Source: Hydnum rufescens UP504 (lineage: Eukaryota; Basidiomycota; Agaricomycetes; Cantharellales; Hydnaceae). From it: DNA of 64,000 nt. The stretch covers positions 35,648 through 99,647 of the forward strand of contig MU128977.1 in the NCBI GenBank assembly GCA_014904985.1, in the 5' to 3' direction. The position numbers and the translations under genes are program-made. Positions 1-11,067 of the stretch are shown here, piece after piece (positions within the stretch are counted from its first letter, which is position 1; each line of letters begins with the position of its first letter). A model generated the notes under the pieces. It was not told where the DNA came from and searched no databases. It saw only the letters and a list, made by a program, of their open reading frames with translations.

Positions 1-564
1 CATGAAGTGTGATGACTGATGGTGTTGAAATCTGAAGTATTGAGATGCAGACAAAGAATACCAGTGCCAAGCCTAGCCGAAGCCTGGTCCAAAGGTGATC
101 TCGGGTTTGGAAGAGGGCCACCATTGCATATACAACCCCCATCCAACTACCCAGAGTATCATGGAGGGTGGCAACAGTTTGACCTAACCATGAGAATCCA
201 ATGAATCAATATGCCACAGTGTCAGAAACATATGAGACAAACATCATTGAATTGCAAGGTCTGATGCAATTGCCTGCACTGTAAATGAAATGACTGAGAT
301 GGTGGCCACTGCCCATGCCTGGCTGAGGACTGATACAATCTGATTTACTTGACCTAATCTTTCAATATTGAACAGGCTGTGGTCAAATATATGATGAGTC
401 CAAAGTCCAATTAAGAGCAAGTAGAAGCTAGCAAGAAAGACAGTTGTGACTCCATGTGCAATAATGTATGGTTGAGAACCAGCCAAGAGCCAGTGTGTTC
501 TTTGTTGATATTGTGAAGGTTGATCTGATCCTGGGTGTAATGGGCTCAATGGTGAAGGCCCCAT
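1..564 (-). CDS. Basidiomycete membrane-protein paralog, 5' part; runs off the left edge
   Basis: The start at 564-562 begins with MGPSPLSP and is followed by two hydrophobic segments (one rich in TTVFLASFYLLLIGL, one around SVISFTVQAIASD). A second exon appears to begin at 183 after an acceptor AG. It encodes the conserved block QTVATLHDTLGSWMGV and a third hydrophobic stretch ending in LQISTPSVI, then leaves the window. The same order of blocks is found in the gene at 4.84-6.60 kb (MGPSTPAS, SLAALHDNLMAWQG, LQIVTPSVM), so the two are paralogs. The exact splice donor near 230-245 is not clear. The family looks like a multi-pass membrane protein with a large loop. I do not know its function. 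Confidence 0.5.
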
Positions 565-807
565 GGATTCTCTGTTTGGTAAAGGTTCATCTTGAGGATC
601 ACCATCCTCCTGGATATGTTGTTCAACATAACCTACAATGTCAATGATGGAAGATACATAGGGGACTTACTAATGTGATGAGAGGAATTCCTTGAGAAGG
701 GGTGTGAAGGCCCTCCTGGATATAGTCCACATCAAGGGTGAGGTCTTCATATCTGAAGTGCATAGTCAAGAAAGATCTATGATACATAATCTAAATGCTA
801 AAGAATC

Positions 808-1500
808 TCACAATACATGAGTCTGCATGGCCTGAATTCTTTGAAGGTCTTCATTGTCATTGGCAATGACTGTAGGAAGAGATGAGTTGTGGAGGAGGGA
901 TACCATGTTAATCACTTGGCCATCTTGTATGACATTATCAGATGATGTAGATTGTCTTGCAGCTGTAGCAAAGACAACAATGAGAATAGAAGAGGTGACA
1001 ATTCCAATTATGAGAGGCAAGGTCTGGACAATTAGACCAGCCATCACAATAGACTGTGAACCAGGTACAGTGGCAAAAACAGGCCTCCAGCCTCGATAGA
1101 TCTGAGTCCCAGTGCCAGGGGACTGCGGAAGAGTTGAATGAGGAGAGTGTATGACAAGGCTGCCATGCTGGAGAGTTGATCACCAAGAAGGGCCAAGCTG
1201 TCCTTGGTGCTATTGAGTCCAGAGAGCAACTGGAGTTCAAAGGGTGTGAGGAATTGTGAAGTGGGTGATGATGATGATGAATATCTCGATATTTTACCTG
1301 CAACTACTGGCTGCTCCCAAAGGGCGCCAAGGGCAGGGGACCGAAGGTCCAGGGATTGTATATACACAGTATAGGTAAGATAAGAGCTGTGTCCATAACC
1401 GCAGACCTCGAACACCTTCGTCCTGAGGTACCACATCCAATATCATCTGAGAGTTTGCATTTGTCTCGTGTCTGCTTTCCCTTCGTCTTCATGGACATAT
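808..1500 (-). pseudogene. Membrane-protein family 3' part, separated from its 5' part
   Basis: The frame at 1436-1044 carries a soluble stretch (LTPFELQLLSGLNSTKDSLALLGDQL). It continues, in another frame at 1047-808, into one strong hydrophobic helix (LIVQTLPLIIGIVTSSILIVV) followed by a short polar tail. This looks like the C-terminal loop and membrane anchor of the MGPS-type family whose N-terminal half lies at 4.84-6.60 kb on the same strand. Retroelement remnants fill the 3.3 kb between them. I infer one gene split by insertion, but a separate decayed paralog is also possible. No start codon with a family N-terminus is present here. Confidence 0.4.
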
Positions 1501-1548
1501 CATAGTTTGAGTGAGGCTTTCGTACGTGGGGAGCATGTGGACGGCTAG

Positions 1549-2123
1549 CTAGGTATCAGGAGGAGGGCGCTGGCGCCGGACCTCTGCATTTTCTGACAGT
1601 TTTCGTTTCCTCTCTGCATGGGGTGGGGTCCACACCTGGTCATCGATCTCAATTCCGTTCTCTGGTGCGGGCTGATGGGGTGCTTGGTTGTTGTTGTACT
1701 GAGTGGAAGCACTCTTCGGGTCCCTCTTGGGGGCGCACTCTTCGTATCGAGATGTCTTGCAAGGTTCACCAAGGACGAAAATGGTGTGAGCGTCGAAGAA
1801 GCGTTGTGCTTCCGGTTCGTGCGTGAATGTAAAGACCAATGAGGCGGAGTTGCTTTGGGGGATCTTGTCTGCGGCTATCAGCCATCGTGTAGGGAGTGGG
1901 CATATGAAACTGGGGAATTCAGTGACATTCATTGCAATCTCGTCTTCGACTTCAGTTGGGGTGATCTGAGTTCCATCCCCCCGCCTCAACGGGACGTGGT
2001 CGAGTTTCACTTGAAAGTATTGGCTGTCGGGGTGTCTTTGAGCCTTTTCCACCGGCAGGAATATGGCTTTAGCAATAAGGGTCGCATAGGGTTGTAGGTC
2101 ATTGGCTGAGCAAGGGGGGCAGC
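1549..2123 (-). pseudogene. Retroelement ORF1/gag-like fragment, downstream of a solo LTR
   Basis: The open frame reads CPPCSANDLQPYATLI, then a charged region, then SLVFTFTHEPEAQRFFD and GEPCKTSRYEE. This order resembles the RNA-binding ORF1/gag region of fungal retroelements: a 'dLlpya..I' block, a 'Lvfsf...eA..l' block and a charged end. The frame is continuous with the end of the LTR at 2124-2788 only by chance. Its natural upstream part (SVLYSMAGNPIAIAR) lies on the far side of that LTR at 2789-2914. No reverse transcriptase follows, so the element is a remnant. Family assignment is tentative. Confidence 0.4.
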
Positions 2124-2788
2124 TGTCAGGGCCACGCTGCGACGAGAGCACCAAACAAATATAAACACAGATAATTCCGGCTAAGTCCGGTGTAAGTCCG
2201 GCTAAGTCCGAGAGAATCCGGGCAGGAATGAGATAACGAAGATAGGAGGGGACGGAGAGGCAATCCAGCAGCCCGGAAGGGACTAGGCGGAAACGAGCAC
2301 AGCGGTCCTTAAGCTTGCGGAGTCAACTGGAAAATACTCGGACCTGTAGTCCGGAGTAACAGCGGAAATCCTGAGATTATGTAATACGAAGACGGAATAC
2401 ATGAAGGCTGACCTGTAGTCCGGAGTAACAGCAGAAATCCTGAGAGACCAAAGCTGGGGTCTCTGGACTTCGCTCTCGGACTACTTATACATGATGACTA
2501 TACTACGGGGGAGTGATCGCTAAACTGGAGGTGGTTACAAGGGGGACAGGAACAGGAACAGGAACAGGAACAGGAACTCGGCCAGGGGGTGAACTGGAAG
2601 CAATGGGAAATGAAAGGGAAATGAAAAGGAAATGAAACCAAGATAGGGTTGGACCGGAGTCAAACCGGAATCAAGCCGGAAGCAAAGTGGACTTGGGCAA
2701 GGGAAGTGGGTGGAGAACCGGACTGGAGGTGGGCAGATGAGGACCGGAGTAGACCGGAGTAGACCGGAGTTGGGGGCGAACCCTGACA
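2124..2788 (-). repeat. Solo LTR (665 bp), same family as the LTR at 58.08 kb
   Basis: Read on the minus strand it starts TGTCAG and ends CTGACA, the TG...CA form of LTR ends. It is clearly related over its whole length to 58079-58691 on the plus strand. Shared blocks include a purine-poor 5' third, TATAAGTAGTC as a TATA-like box, a duplicated block built on CTCAGGATTTCCGCT and ACTCCGGACTACAG, and the 3' end GGTGCTCTCGTCGCAG. The 5-bp flanks (GCTGC and CCCGC on the minus strand) only partly match, so any target duplication has decayed. No internal retroelement region is attached. The CTCAGGATTT repeat occurs twice, about 75 bp apart. Confidence 0.75.
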
Positions 2789-2914
2789 GCGGGCAATGGC
2801 AATGGGGTTACCAGCCATCGAGTATAGCACAGACATCACGGTGTAAGCAGGAAACTGTGGAAGAAACCAGCTACAGTCCGCGAAATGGAAACGAGGACAA
2901 AGAAGGGGGATCAC
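2789..2914 (-). pseudogene. Retroelement ORF1-like fragment upstream of the solo LTR
   Basis: The minus frame ends FPAYTVMSVLYSMAGNPIAIAR directly at the LTR edge. Joined in concept to the fragment at 1549-2123 it gives the order expected for a gag/ORF1 protein, with a 'GN.I.IA' strand followed by 'tA.DLlpYa'. This is the main evidence that the LTR landed inside an older element. The fragment is short and the assignment is inference. Confidence 0.35.
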
Positions 2915-3936
2915 GGGGCCAATCCGAACGTTTGGGTCCGAGGGAAGGAAGGGTCTTTGGACGGGTAGAATTGTCCTGTATAGACGGAGCCTATCCAGAC
3001 AATAAATGAAGGGGTTGTTAAATCAGAGAATCACACTCTAGGTCCTCCTCTTGAGAGCCTATCAGAAGTGTGATTAGTGGGGGTTGAGTTTTGGAATTTA
3101 CCCTGACACCAGCAGCAGTTCAACTAGCTTTTCAACTGGGGATGGGGGGAAAGACGATAGAAATTCGCATCTCCTGCACTTAATATACATCACAGAAAAA
3201 TGCTATGGTAACCGGCGGAAAGATGGGATTAAGGCGAAAATGAGGAAAAAGAAATCAAGTCAAAAGCTTCAAAACTGAAGGAGATATTCAATTAACAAGT
3301 GAGAATGGGAGAATATGGCTTAACCAAGGTATTCCTCCTCTTCTACTGGACCAAATCCCTTGAGGAATGGTGGAACTGGTCGTCCTAGATGTACCCTCCA
3401 TCGGGCATAGGGTGCCGGAACCATAATTGCCTTTAGTAATCAGAAAAGCGGAGGTAAAAGTGAAATGAGCCATGAGGAGACTAAATTACAGGAGGCCGAG
3501 TTCTAATCCGCTCGTTTTGCCCTTGGTACCGTTCGATGCGGATTTTCAGCGTCTTTCCAGGGGTGATCGTTTCGAACGAATCGGATCAAAACTGATGGAG
3601 TTATTCGCGAAATACTGAAGAATAGTGTGGAACATGAGGTAAAGTCGACCTGGAGGATGCAGTTCTCATCCGATAAACGTGTGTGTGGTACCGTTAGACA
3701 GGTATTAATCGTAGCTTTCTGGGAGCTGTCTTGCCGAGTCGATCCGATCGAAATTGGTGGAGATATTCGCGAAATACTCCTTGAGAGTATTGGAATAGCC
3801 CCTATTCCACATGTGACAAGTCCGCGAGTCAAAGTGGGAGTTGTGTTACGTAATACAAGGTCAAATACCGCCCTTGAGGCAATTGGATAAGCCGGTGGTG
3901 ATACAATAGATGGATGAAAGTAAGCAAGTTGAATTG
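2915..3936. repeat. Gene-free stretch with two degenerate copies of a dispersed module
   Basis: No credible gene. Between about 3508-3610 and 3670-3790 the DNA carries two copies of a module with the landmarks GGTACCGTTCGATGCGG or GGTACCGTTAGACAGG, GCTTTCTGGGAGC, then GATCAAAACTGATGGAG or GATCGAAATTGGTGGAG, then ATTCGCGAAATACT. Related modules sit at 57.1-57.4 kb (inverted) and at 59.87-60.30 kb (three copies). The rest (2915-3500) shows nothing recognisable. Confidence 0.55.
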
Positions 3937-4955
3937 CTATAGCCTGGTTGAACTGGCTTGGAGATAAGTACAAATTTGATGGCCTGTTGAAGTGCCAAGG
4001 ACGGACAAATAATTGTCTCGTATATAGGGTGGAGGAAAAGTAAAAAAAGGACCACGGATCCTGGGATGTGAATCCATGCTATTTGACGGCCAGAGGAATA
4101 ACGAGTGTGGATACGAGAGAAATGTAAGAATATGGATTCGTTTGAGGAGGTAATTGGGCCCGGATGAGGTATGTACGTAATGGGATTTTATCCCTCCAAC
4201 AACGGTAATGTTGTTTGGGGCGTGTGCCTCATGGAGGCTGCGATTGATGCTGATAACTGCGTCATTGGCGGTCAATCGCTTGTCGGCCGGGATTGGTGGC
4301 AAGACTTGGATATTGAGGCGACCTGGGTGGTTTCGGCATGTTGGGCTTTGAGGGGGCGGGCGGGCGGGAAAGAGCTTTTTGGCTGGGCCTGTCGGGGTTA
4401 TGGGTTTCAGACATTCGGAATGCCTCCATGTGCTAGGAGCAGAGGGAGTGGGAATGTTGTCTTTAGCATGGTTTCGAGTGTGTTGACTGGCTTTCAGGGT
4501 GGGGCTGGAGTTGATTTTCATGAACTCAGCATTCGTTTTTGTCAGTTCGGCATTCGTTTTCATAAGCTCAGCATTCGTTTTTGTGAGCACAGCATTTGTT
4601 TCGGTGAGCACAGCATTTGTTTCGGTGAGGGCAGCAAGGATGCGTGAGGTCGTCATGTGTTCACCTTCATGAGGTGGAGCGCAGATCTGACGTGTTTGCT
4701 TACGGTAGTTGGGGTGAGCGTCGAAACAAGCTTGTGTATGTTCCATATTTGAGCAGTGTGAAATTCATCCAGCGAAGATGCGCCAATCTTGTGGATGAGG
4801 CCGTACACTTCAGCGAGGTACATTGATGGGTCAGAGGAATCAGTCTTCGGGTCGCGTGGGGACGACGTTCTTGCTTGTAAAGGGGTCGGCATAATTGCTG
4901 ATGATACGACGTGAACGTCGCGGGAGTGATTGTGAAGTGGGTCCAAGGAGCACAA
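3937..4955 (-). pseudogene. Retroelement ORF1/gag-like remnant with a heptad-repeat segment
   Basis: Two overlapping minus frames together resemble an ORF1 protein. The first (4955-4653) contains YLAEVYGLIHKIGASSLDEF and WNIHKLVSTL. The second (4746-3937) starts with the coiled-coil repeat ETNAVLT/KTNAELT and continues to KRLTANDAVISINRSLHEAH, the helix expected before the RNA-binding region. The change of frame near 4700 marks it as broken. It begins where the membrane-protein gene at 4.86-6.60 kb loses its reading frame, which suggests insertion into that gene. No reverse transcriptase or endonuclease domain is present. Family is tentative (LINE or LTR type not decided). Confidence 0.4.
4530..4634 (-). 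repeat. 21-bp tandem minisatellite (5 units) encoding a heptad repeat
   Basis: Five consecutive 21-bp units starting CATTCGTTTT or CATTTGTTTC lie in the ORF1-like remnant. Each encodes one heptad (T-K/E-T-N-A-E/V-L/F) on the minus strand, so the DNA repeat is in register with a predicted coiled coil. The unit length equals exactly seven codons, and units 4 and 5 are nearly identical, which indicates recent slippage. Confidence 0.8.
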
Positions 4956-6602
4956 TGACTTCAGACTCCTGGAGATAGATATTTGACATCATGCTCCCCC
5001 AGGCTATTTCCAAGGGATCATGAGGGATATCTGGCTGTAGGAATGGTGTAGGATCATCAGTTGTTGTAGAGGATGTGTTCTTCTTCATCAGAGTGTTGTC
5101 ACCCTGCACATCAGCAGTGATGTTTTGAGCAAACAAGGAACAGGCAATGGGCCAGATATAGAATGTGGCATTCACATCCTCATGAAATGCATCTGTATAC
5201 TGTGTGAGAGAAAATAAGTTCTGTTCAAGTAGATGGCTTACTCTTGGTATCATTATTTATGAAGCTCCAAGTCTGCACTTGTAGAGTATATTCCAAAGGT
5301 TGGGAAAAGTTGACTGTGGGATTGAGTTTCAGACTGTCATTTCGGGCTGATATATATGCAAAAGTAGTGGAAAATGCATCATCAAAGGGGATAGGAGGGA
5401 GATTGATGAGAGTGTCATTGACTAGCATCCAGAAGGAGGATGAGAAACACAGTTCTAATATAGCTCAGATAACTTACACCAAAATACCGGTTGGGCACTA
5501 ATTGATTCTTTATTTCCCCCAATTGCAAAAGCCCCAGTACTCATAGAGATGTTGAGTGTCCACCTGAACCCTTGTGGATGCCCTGGGTATGGGGAGAATT
5601 GGGTAGATAGGTAAAAAATGAGGAAAATTCCACTTGGAAATGAACTACTCTCTCCTGGATTAATGCATCAGAGTGCGTATGAGCAGACTGATTGATATTA
5701 AGGAAGCATACCCGGTCCAATATATGAAACCTGGTACAAGTCACCCGATTCCCGAGGGATGATACCGCATCTAACAGAAAGGTCGCGGGCATACGAGTCT
5801 TGGAAGACAACATCTTCCGTCATAACTGACGGGAGAGTGCTGAACACCACACTGAAGTATTTGGCTCAGTGTATTCATCAGAGCATCTTTATGGAATGAA
5901 AAGTTCTTACGATCCATTGACACCCGCCGGTAGTCCAGCAGTTGTATTGGTACCAAGTTGAGTCCATAGGGAGGACGTAGCAGTGGTGGGGGAGGCCGAT
6001 GTTACGCTTGGGAGAGAAAACATCCAGGGTTGGATGTTAAGCATTGTGGAGACATTCAGTGAAATAGGGAGGGTAGCATTGAAAGTTCCAACTGTCATCA
6101 CCGATGGCGTGACAATTTGCAGAACTGACACGCCCACAAAGAACACGAAGGCTAGGAGAACGCGCAACCGAGTACGGATGTCAAGTTTCCGACTCCTCCA
6201 CACTGCAAGTATTGAGGAGCCCAGCCCCTGCCAAGCCATCAAATTGTCGTGTAATGCTGCAAGCGATTGTCCTGATTCGAGATTAGACAGAATCTTTTCA
6301 CATTGAATCGTCAAAGTAGCAGACTTACTTCGTCGGACAATGATGTCGGAAGACGCAATTTGCATTGCATACGATAATAAAATCAGGGTGATAACGGTGC
6401 AGGCCTGCGAGGTGACGGAGGCTATCTGAGAGACGGCACTAATCTTGCGCACGTCGAAAAGATGCTTCTCGAAGAAATGTGTGGCCCGAAGCGTTAGGAG
6501 GGCCATGTTGAAGAGGCCAAGCCAGGCGAGGAAAAATATACAGGCATAGAAGGGTGTGGACCTCCGAAGGAATGGATTTGAAGCGGGGGTTGAAGGGCCC
6601 AT
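4860..6602 (-). CDS. Basidiomycete membrane protein (MGPS-type family), probably 3'-truncated
   Basis: The ATG at 6602-6600 gives MGPSTPASNPFLRR and two membrane helices (FYACIFFLAWLGLFNMALL; ACTVITLILLSYAMQI). After an intron (GTAAGT donor) comes the block SLAALHDNLMAWQGLGSS and a third helix ending VLQIVTPSVM. Then follows a long presumably extracytoplasmic region (FNATLPISLNVSTML, SVMTEDVVFQDSYARDLSVRCGI, VNDTLINLPPIPFDDAFSTTFAYISARNDS). At least four more short introns are needed. The frame ends near 4860 after LEIAWGSMMSNIYLQESEV without the terminal helix the family should have. That part may be the fragment at 0.81-1.50 kb. The paralog at 1-564 supports the exon order. Function unknown. 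An upstream GTG at 6647 is in frame, but the paralog supports the ATG. Confidence 0.55.
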
Positions 6603-6851
6603 AGATATTGGAGCCAACGCAACAATGCTCACTATTTTTGCGGGCACTGGCAGGCGTACTCATTTTTCAAGCAGGCTCTATATAGAGGGAAAATTGCCAG
6701 GCACACTGCAGTAACCGATTGAATTATTCAAATCGAGGCGCTGAGGTTCATGAGTAGGTCCCAAATATGTATATCACCGCGTGCCTGGCTAGAGCTGTGT
6801 AGTCCACTTTATCCTCGCTGCTAGTATGTTTTCGGCAAACCGCGCAAATCA

Positions 6852-9243
6852 ATTCTTATTACCCTTTTTAGTATTCGGCATCCTTTTGGGCCAAACATCC
6901 AGTTCACAGGTGGTCGCGAGTTCAGTTCATACCTCGTGCGACGAATTGCTCGAAATATCGAAATAGTACAGTATACCTAGGGCTCTTCCCAGTAGCATGT
7001 GTGACGAACACTACTTTCCTATAGTCACGAATAAATGACCTCGTCTAAATGGCCAACAAAGAGTCGATTTCGAGAGTTTGGCCCCTTGAGTCTTTTCTTA
7101 TCATTCAATGAGCCTGCAGATTTACCAACAAGTCAGTCACCCCCGACGTCTCCGTAGGCAGCACTGAAAGCTTCACATATCATAGATCGTGTTCCCTTAC
7201 AATTGGTGATCCCTTATCATTGCCGTTACAATATACAACCTCTAATTATTACCCTCTCCCCTACAGTGGAGAAATGTTTAAAGTGGTCGTATCAAGATGG
7301 TACTTGGAGGGGCCTACCAACCTATGCCTCTATATAGGGTGAATATGAAAAAAGAAATCAACTTAAAAGGATCTGTTTCTCGCCTTGTAGAGGGACGGTG
7401 GGGAAACGATGCGGTATTTGGGATCTTGTCGGATCCTCTCATAATGCCCCGCAGTACTTTCATCAAAGATCGGAAGTCTGCCGTTCGTTATTCAAGCGCT
7501 AGAAGTGTTCGACGCTGGGCGTTGACTCGATTGGCTGGAGAAGACCGTGCTAGTACACGCCATGTGGATCTCCACTGTCTGAAGGATACAATAGATATCT
7601 ATTTTGTTCCCTTCCCTTCCATAGGCGCCCGCATCCCCACTTTCTCTTTAATCTCATGCACCGCCACTATTCCCAAGACCTGCACCTCCCCCGCCATACC
7701 CTTCAACATCAACACCTCCCTATTATCCTGTATGAATCCAAACTCGGCATACTCGAGGCCTTGCTCCTTGGCGAACTCTTTGACGAGTAAGCTGGCAGCG
7801 CGTCAATTGTGTCGAGGGAGGCGCGAGAAAGGTGGTGGGTCACTTGCAGATGAAGGCCACCGTGGACGAAGTCGATGGAAGGGTCACAAATGACGTCGAA
7901 CGTCGTTCGCAACTGCGGAGCAACGAACGACTCGTAAGGACCAAGATCCGCCATTGAGCACGAAAAGTGTGAAAGGGCAGTCTGAAAAAAAAAACTGGAA
8001 AACCGAAAAAATCCGGGCGAGGAATAAGTCAGTCTCTCCGTGGGTAAGAAAGGTCGCTGCGCAAGAGACATGCCTGTAGAGGACTAAAGGTCATATGGCT
8101 GACCGGAATACTCCCCAGACTGCGTTTCCAATCGCCGCATCCTCGAACCAGCCACATGTACCATGTGCAGTAAATCGCGGTCGCCAGTATTTCCTCCATT
8201 AGGGCCATCCTCACTTTCCCTCCAGTATACCTCGCTGCCTTAAAAGCACATGCGAGGCGTGGAGATTGAATCGGGCCAAATGACAAGTACTATAGCCTGT
8301 GCTGCATGGAGAGGAAAGATTGGGAGACTTTGTTGAATGTCATGATACGATCGTAGTACGAAGAGTAGGAGAATCCAGGGCATGGAAAAGAACGGAATAT
8401 GCTGAATATTTCGGTGGTCGTTGGGTGGTTGGGAGCGACTACGGGTCATTGTCAGATCTGAAAGCGGTACTCATGGCTCGTGGTCGCTCAACGGGATAGA
8501 CATTGTGATTCTGTCGTCCACGTAGAAGAGAATATTAGGATTGGGGACAGGGTGGTCCGGAAATAACGCGCTTACATCAGCTCACCACCAAATACTCAAC
8601 CTTGATGACGATCGTCATGATACGAGTCCATACCCAATTATGGGTCACGTCCATATGCCCAAGTTGTGAACCGAGCAAGCGAGTTGATGCCGTGCCAGAC
8701 CGAGGCAGAACACACTCAGAATGACCCAACCACGGAAACACAAGTTGTACGTTATGGCGCCTGAGACCAAGTAATGTGGAACGACCCAGGCCCCGTTATA
8801 TACAGGGACTTGTCAAGCCTGTAGCAGTGACCTTTGCGCGAAGGTCCGTGTCGAGGGCGGCTGGTCCTATGAGAAAAGACACCAAGATTTCCGGGCCCCG
8901 CGTGGTTATGGTGAACGTCAAATTGGCTATATTTGGTGAATCCGAACCCTCTTTCCTTTGCGGTACGTGCCCACCCCTCGCCCGTGTTCGAACGACCCAG
9001 CTGCTGCCTACGGAGGAACAAGTGGCGACTAACCGTCTGCCCCAGTACTCGGCTGCAGTAATCGGTTGAGCGTTCAAGAGTGCGGTCTGCATGAAATGTA
9101 TCGATCTCCTCCGTGGTATCTCGCCCCGCCGGGCAGTAATCGGGTGAGGCGTGAGAATGGGGATCCTTCGTTCGTTGACGTTGGTACAAATCACCATCAC
9201 TTGTAGAAAGCCCCCGTGTCCTTCTGCTAGCATATAATCCCAA
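6852..9243. repeat. Segmental duplication, left copy (partner 15.56-18.05 kb)
   Basis: From the block CATCCTTTTGGGCC near 6885 through AAAGGATCTGTTTC and GGTGGGGAAACGATGCGGTA to the desaturase-like sequence, this stretch matches 15562-18050 in the same orientation. Differences are scattered substitutions and small indels. The duplicated block includes the 3' flank of the desaturase gene plus most of its coding region and stops short of the gene's first exon start. Confidence 0.8.
7599..9243 (-). pseudogene. Degenerate copy of the sphingolipid delta-8 desaturase gene
   Basis: Aligned by eye with the gene at 16300-18153, this copy keeps recognisable pieces. Cytochrome b5-like (EEIDTFHADRTLER) and C-terminal (ADLGPYESFVAPQLRTTFDVICDPSIDFVHGGLHL) pieces are retained, but it is not functional. 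The N-terminal heme-binding HPGG part is missing. The first histidine box region near 8650 has a 1-nt deletion and substitutions. After QVTHHL near 7830 a 1-nt deletion changes the frame. The GC-AG intron of the intact gene (CAG/GCATGT) is still visible near 8070. Confidence 0.7.
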
Positions 9244-11067
9244 TCAAGAGGCTCTGGGTGTTTTCCTACAAATCAATATTAATGTCTTGCGTCGAACGCC
9301 TATAGAGCTTCGGGAATTATGGCAATATCCCGTCGAATCTCCAGAGGGATACGTAGTATGACCACGAGGAAAATCACCATGTATATCTGCTTCAGAACGA
9401 TAGCACGCGAGAGAATAGAATCCTGCATGAGACGACAGGCACGCCAGCTGGAGATGATGCGCATAATCCAGTGGGGTTGAAGTTACTGTAATATAAGCTC
9501 AGACGTCCTCGGCTCAGATCCATTATCCGAATTATCTCACTTTCAGCGTCCGTCATGTCACACCGTCTTCTGTTGCTCTGCATCTGGTAAAATTCGTAAT
9601 GTCTCAAACCTTCCCACAATCCCAATATTCCCCCTCAGTCCCACCAGTCCATCTCTTCAGTTCCCACGTCGATGCCCTCGAATCTCGTACCTCAATCGAC
9701 CTAGGAACAGCAGGTCCACGCAGTACCGCGCACCCCCAGAAATAGTTCTAGGACGAACCAGTCTCGTTCCCTAAGACAAAAGACTTTCCCGCAGTTACTC
9801 CGCGAACTAGCACACTTGGTCGAAGATTATATGAACGAAAATCGAAATAATCATGAAGTTCCAGACGACTGACGGAACTGCATCTCATCTTGGGTCGGAC
9901 GTCCCTTTCTCATATTACGCCGGAAGCGACGACCTGCTTGCGCACGCGAAATATGTACCCCCGAAATCCCGAAATCCAGACAATCGTAGCCGATTTGATT
10001 GCAATGGCTATGATACCCACCGAGACCAACGCCATTCTTACGCACAGATTAGACGGTACCCTCCCACAGCTCAACATAAACAAGACCCATACACCCCAGC
10101 ACTCTACTTTTTCGTCCTATCATTTTCCTCCACAGAACACTACAGAGCCACAAGACAACCCACTAAATGAAGCTTACACGTCAATGCGGCTAGTGCCCTA
10201 CGCGAGCCTTCCTAAACAATCCACCTACGCGACGAAACCACTCTCGTCTTATTGTTACTCTAGGAACAACGCTAAGTTCCCCATATCCCACGCGACATTC
10301 AGCGAAGCTACTTTGCAAGCAACTAACAAAAGTGTCCACTATGCAGGTCTCGCTATGCGTTACCATATTATGGGTATCGCTATGACCGCAACCGAAAATA
10401 TCATCGTCAGAGGTGCAACCGCCGCCTCCGACGTCATCCTCTTCGCCGACACCATCATGTGTTTTGACCAGTCATAGCCGCACACATCTATAGACTCCCA
10501 TGAATAAGCCTGAAGATGACGGCCTGTCGTAAGGAGAGGAGATTGAGATTGTGGCTAGTATCCCCGACTCGACTCGACCTCCAGCGGTCACGACCCACTA
10601 CAATACGCCCATTAAAAGCTTTGGTCTCGTCCTGCCGTCTATTATAGCGTTTACGAAGAAACTTTGTGGTAGGACTCGTAGGACACCATCGACGAGTAGG
10701 GGAGGCGGAATTTTACAGAATAATCCATCCATTTTGAGACATAGGGAAGGCTCTCTGATGATGATGCATTCCTCCCCAAGGGAGAAGAAGTATCGGAGCC
10801 ATCCTCCGAGTCTACCGACACCCTATCAGACTACTTCTGTTAGAGAAGAAGAAGCAGCGCACCCTCAAGGCTCTGCCTGTCCATCAATTCCCAGCGATAA
10901 CGCTGATAGATCGGGACTCGATGGAGGGAGATCGCGGAATCCACGATGATGCTCAGTCCACCGTCGTCGACCGAGATCAGCGTTGCTTGTTCAATGCCAG
11001 GAAGGCACATAAGTCGAACACGCCGCCCCTGTCAACCAATAATCTAAGTGCATAATCAAGTAGAGTA
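9244..11067. other. Gene-poor stretch; a long plus-strand open frame of doubtful meaning
   Basis: An open frame at 9890-10477 (about 195 codons) has no recognisable domain, and its composition is not obviously coding. A possible upstream continuation contains PPVHLFSSHVDALESRTSID with stops in between. It could be an old pseudogene. A frame at 10551-10949 is of the same quality. I annotate no gene here. Confidence 0.4.

Noticed and set aside
2124..2154. Gag-like frame starting inside the LTR
   Set aside because: The first ten codons (LVLSSQRGPD) are the LTR end, shared with 58661 where no gag follows; the better upstream partner lies beyond the LTR.
7297..7893. 198-codon plus-strand open frame
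   Set aside because: It overlaps the 3' flank and the antisense of the desaturase copy; the matching stretch in the other duplicate (16011-16253) is not open over the same length, so it is not conserved as coding.
9890..10477. 195-codon plus-strand open frame as a gene
   Set aside because: No domain, no conserved splice context and stop-interrupted upstream continuation; kept only as an unassigned stretch.
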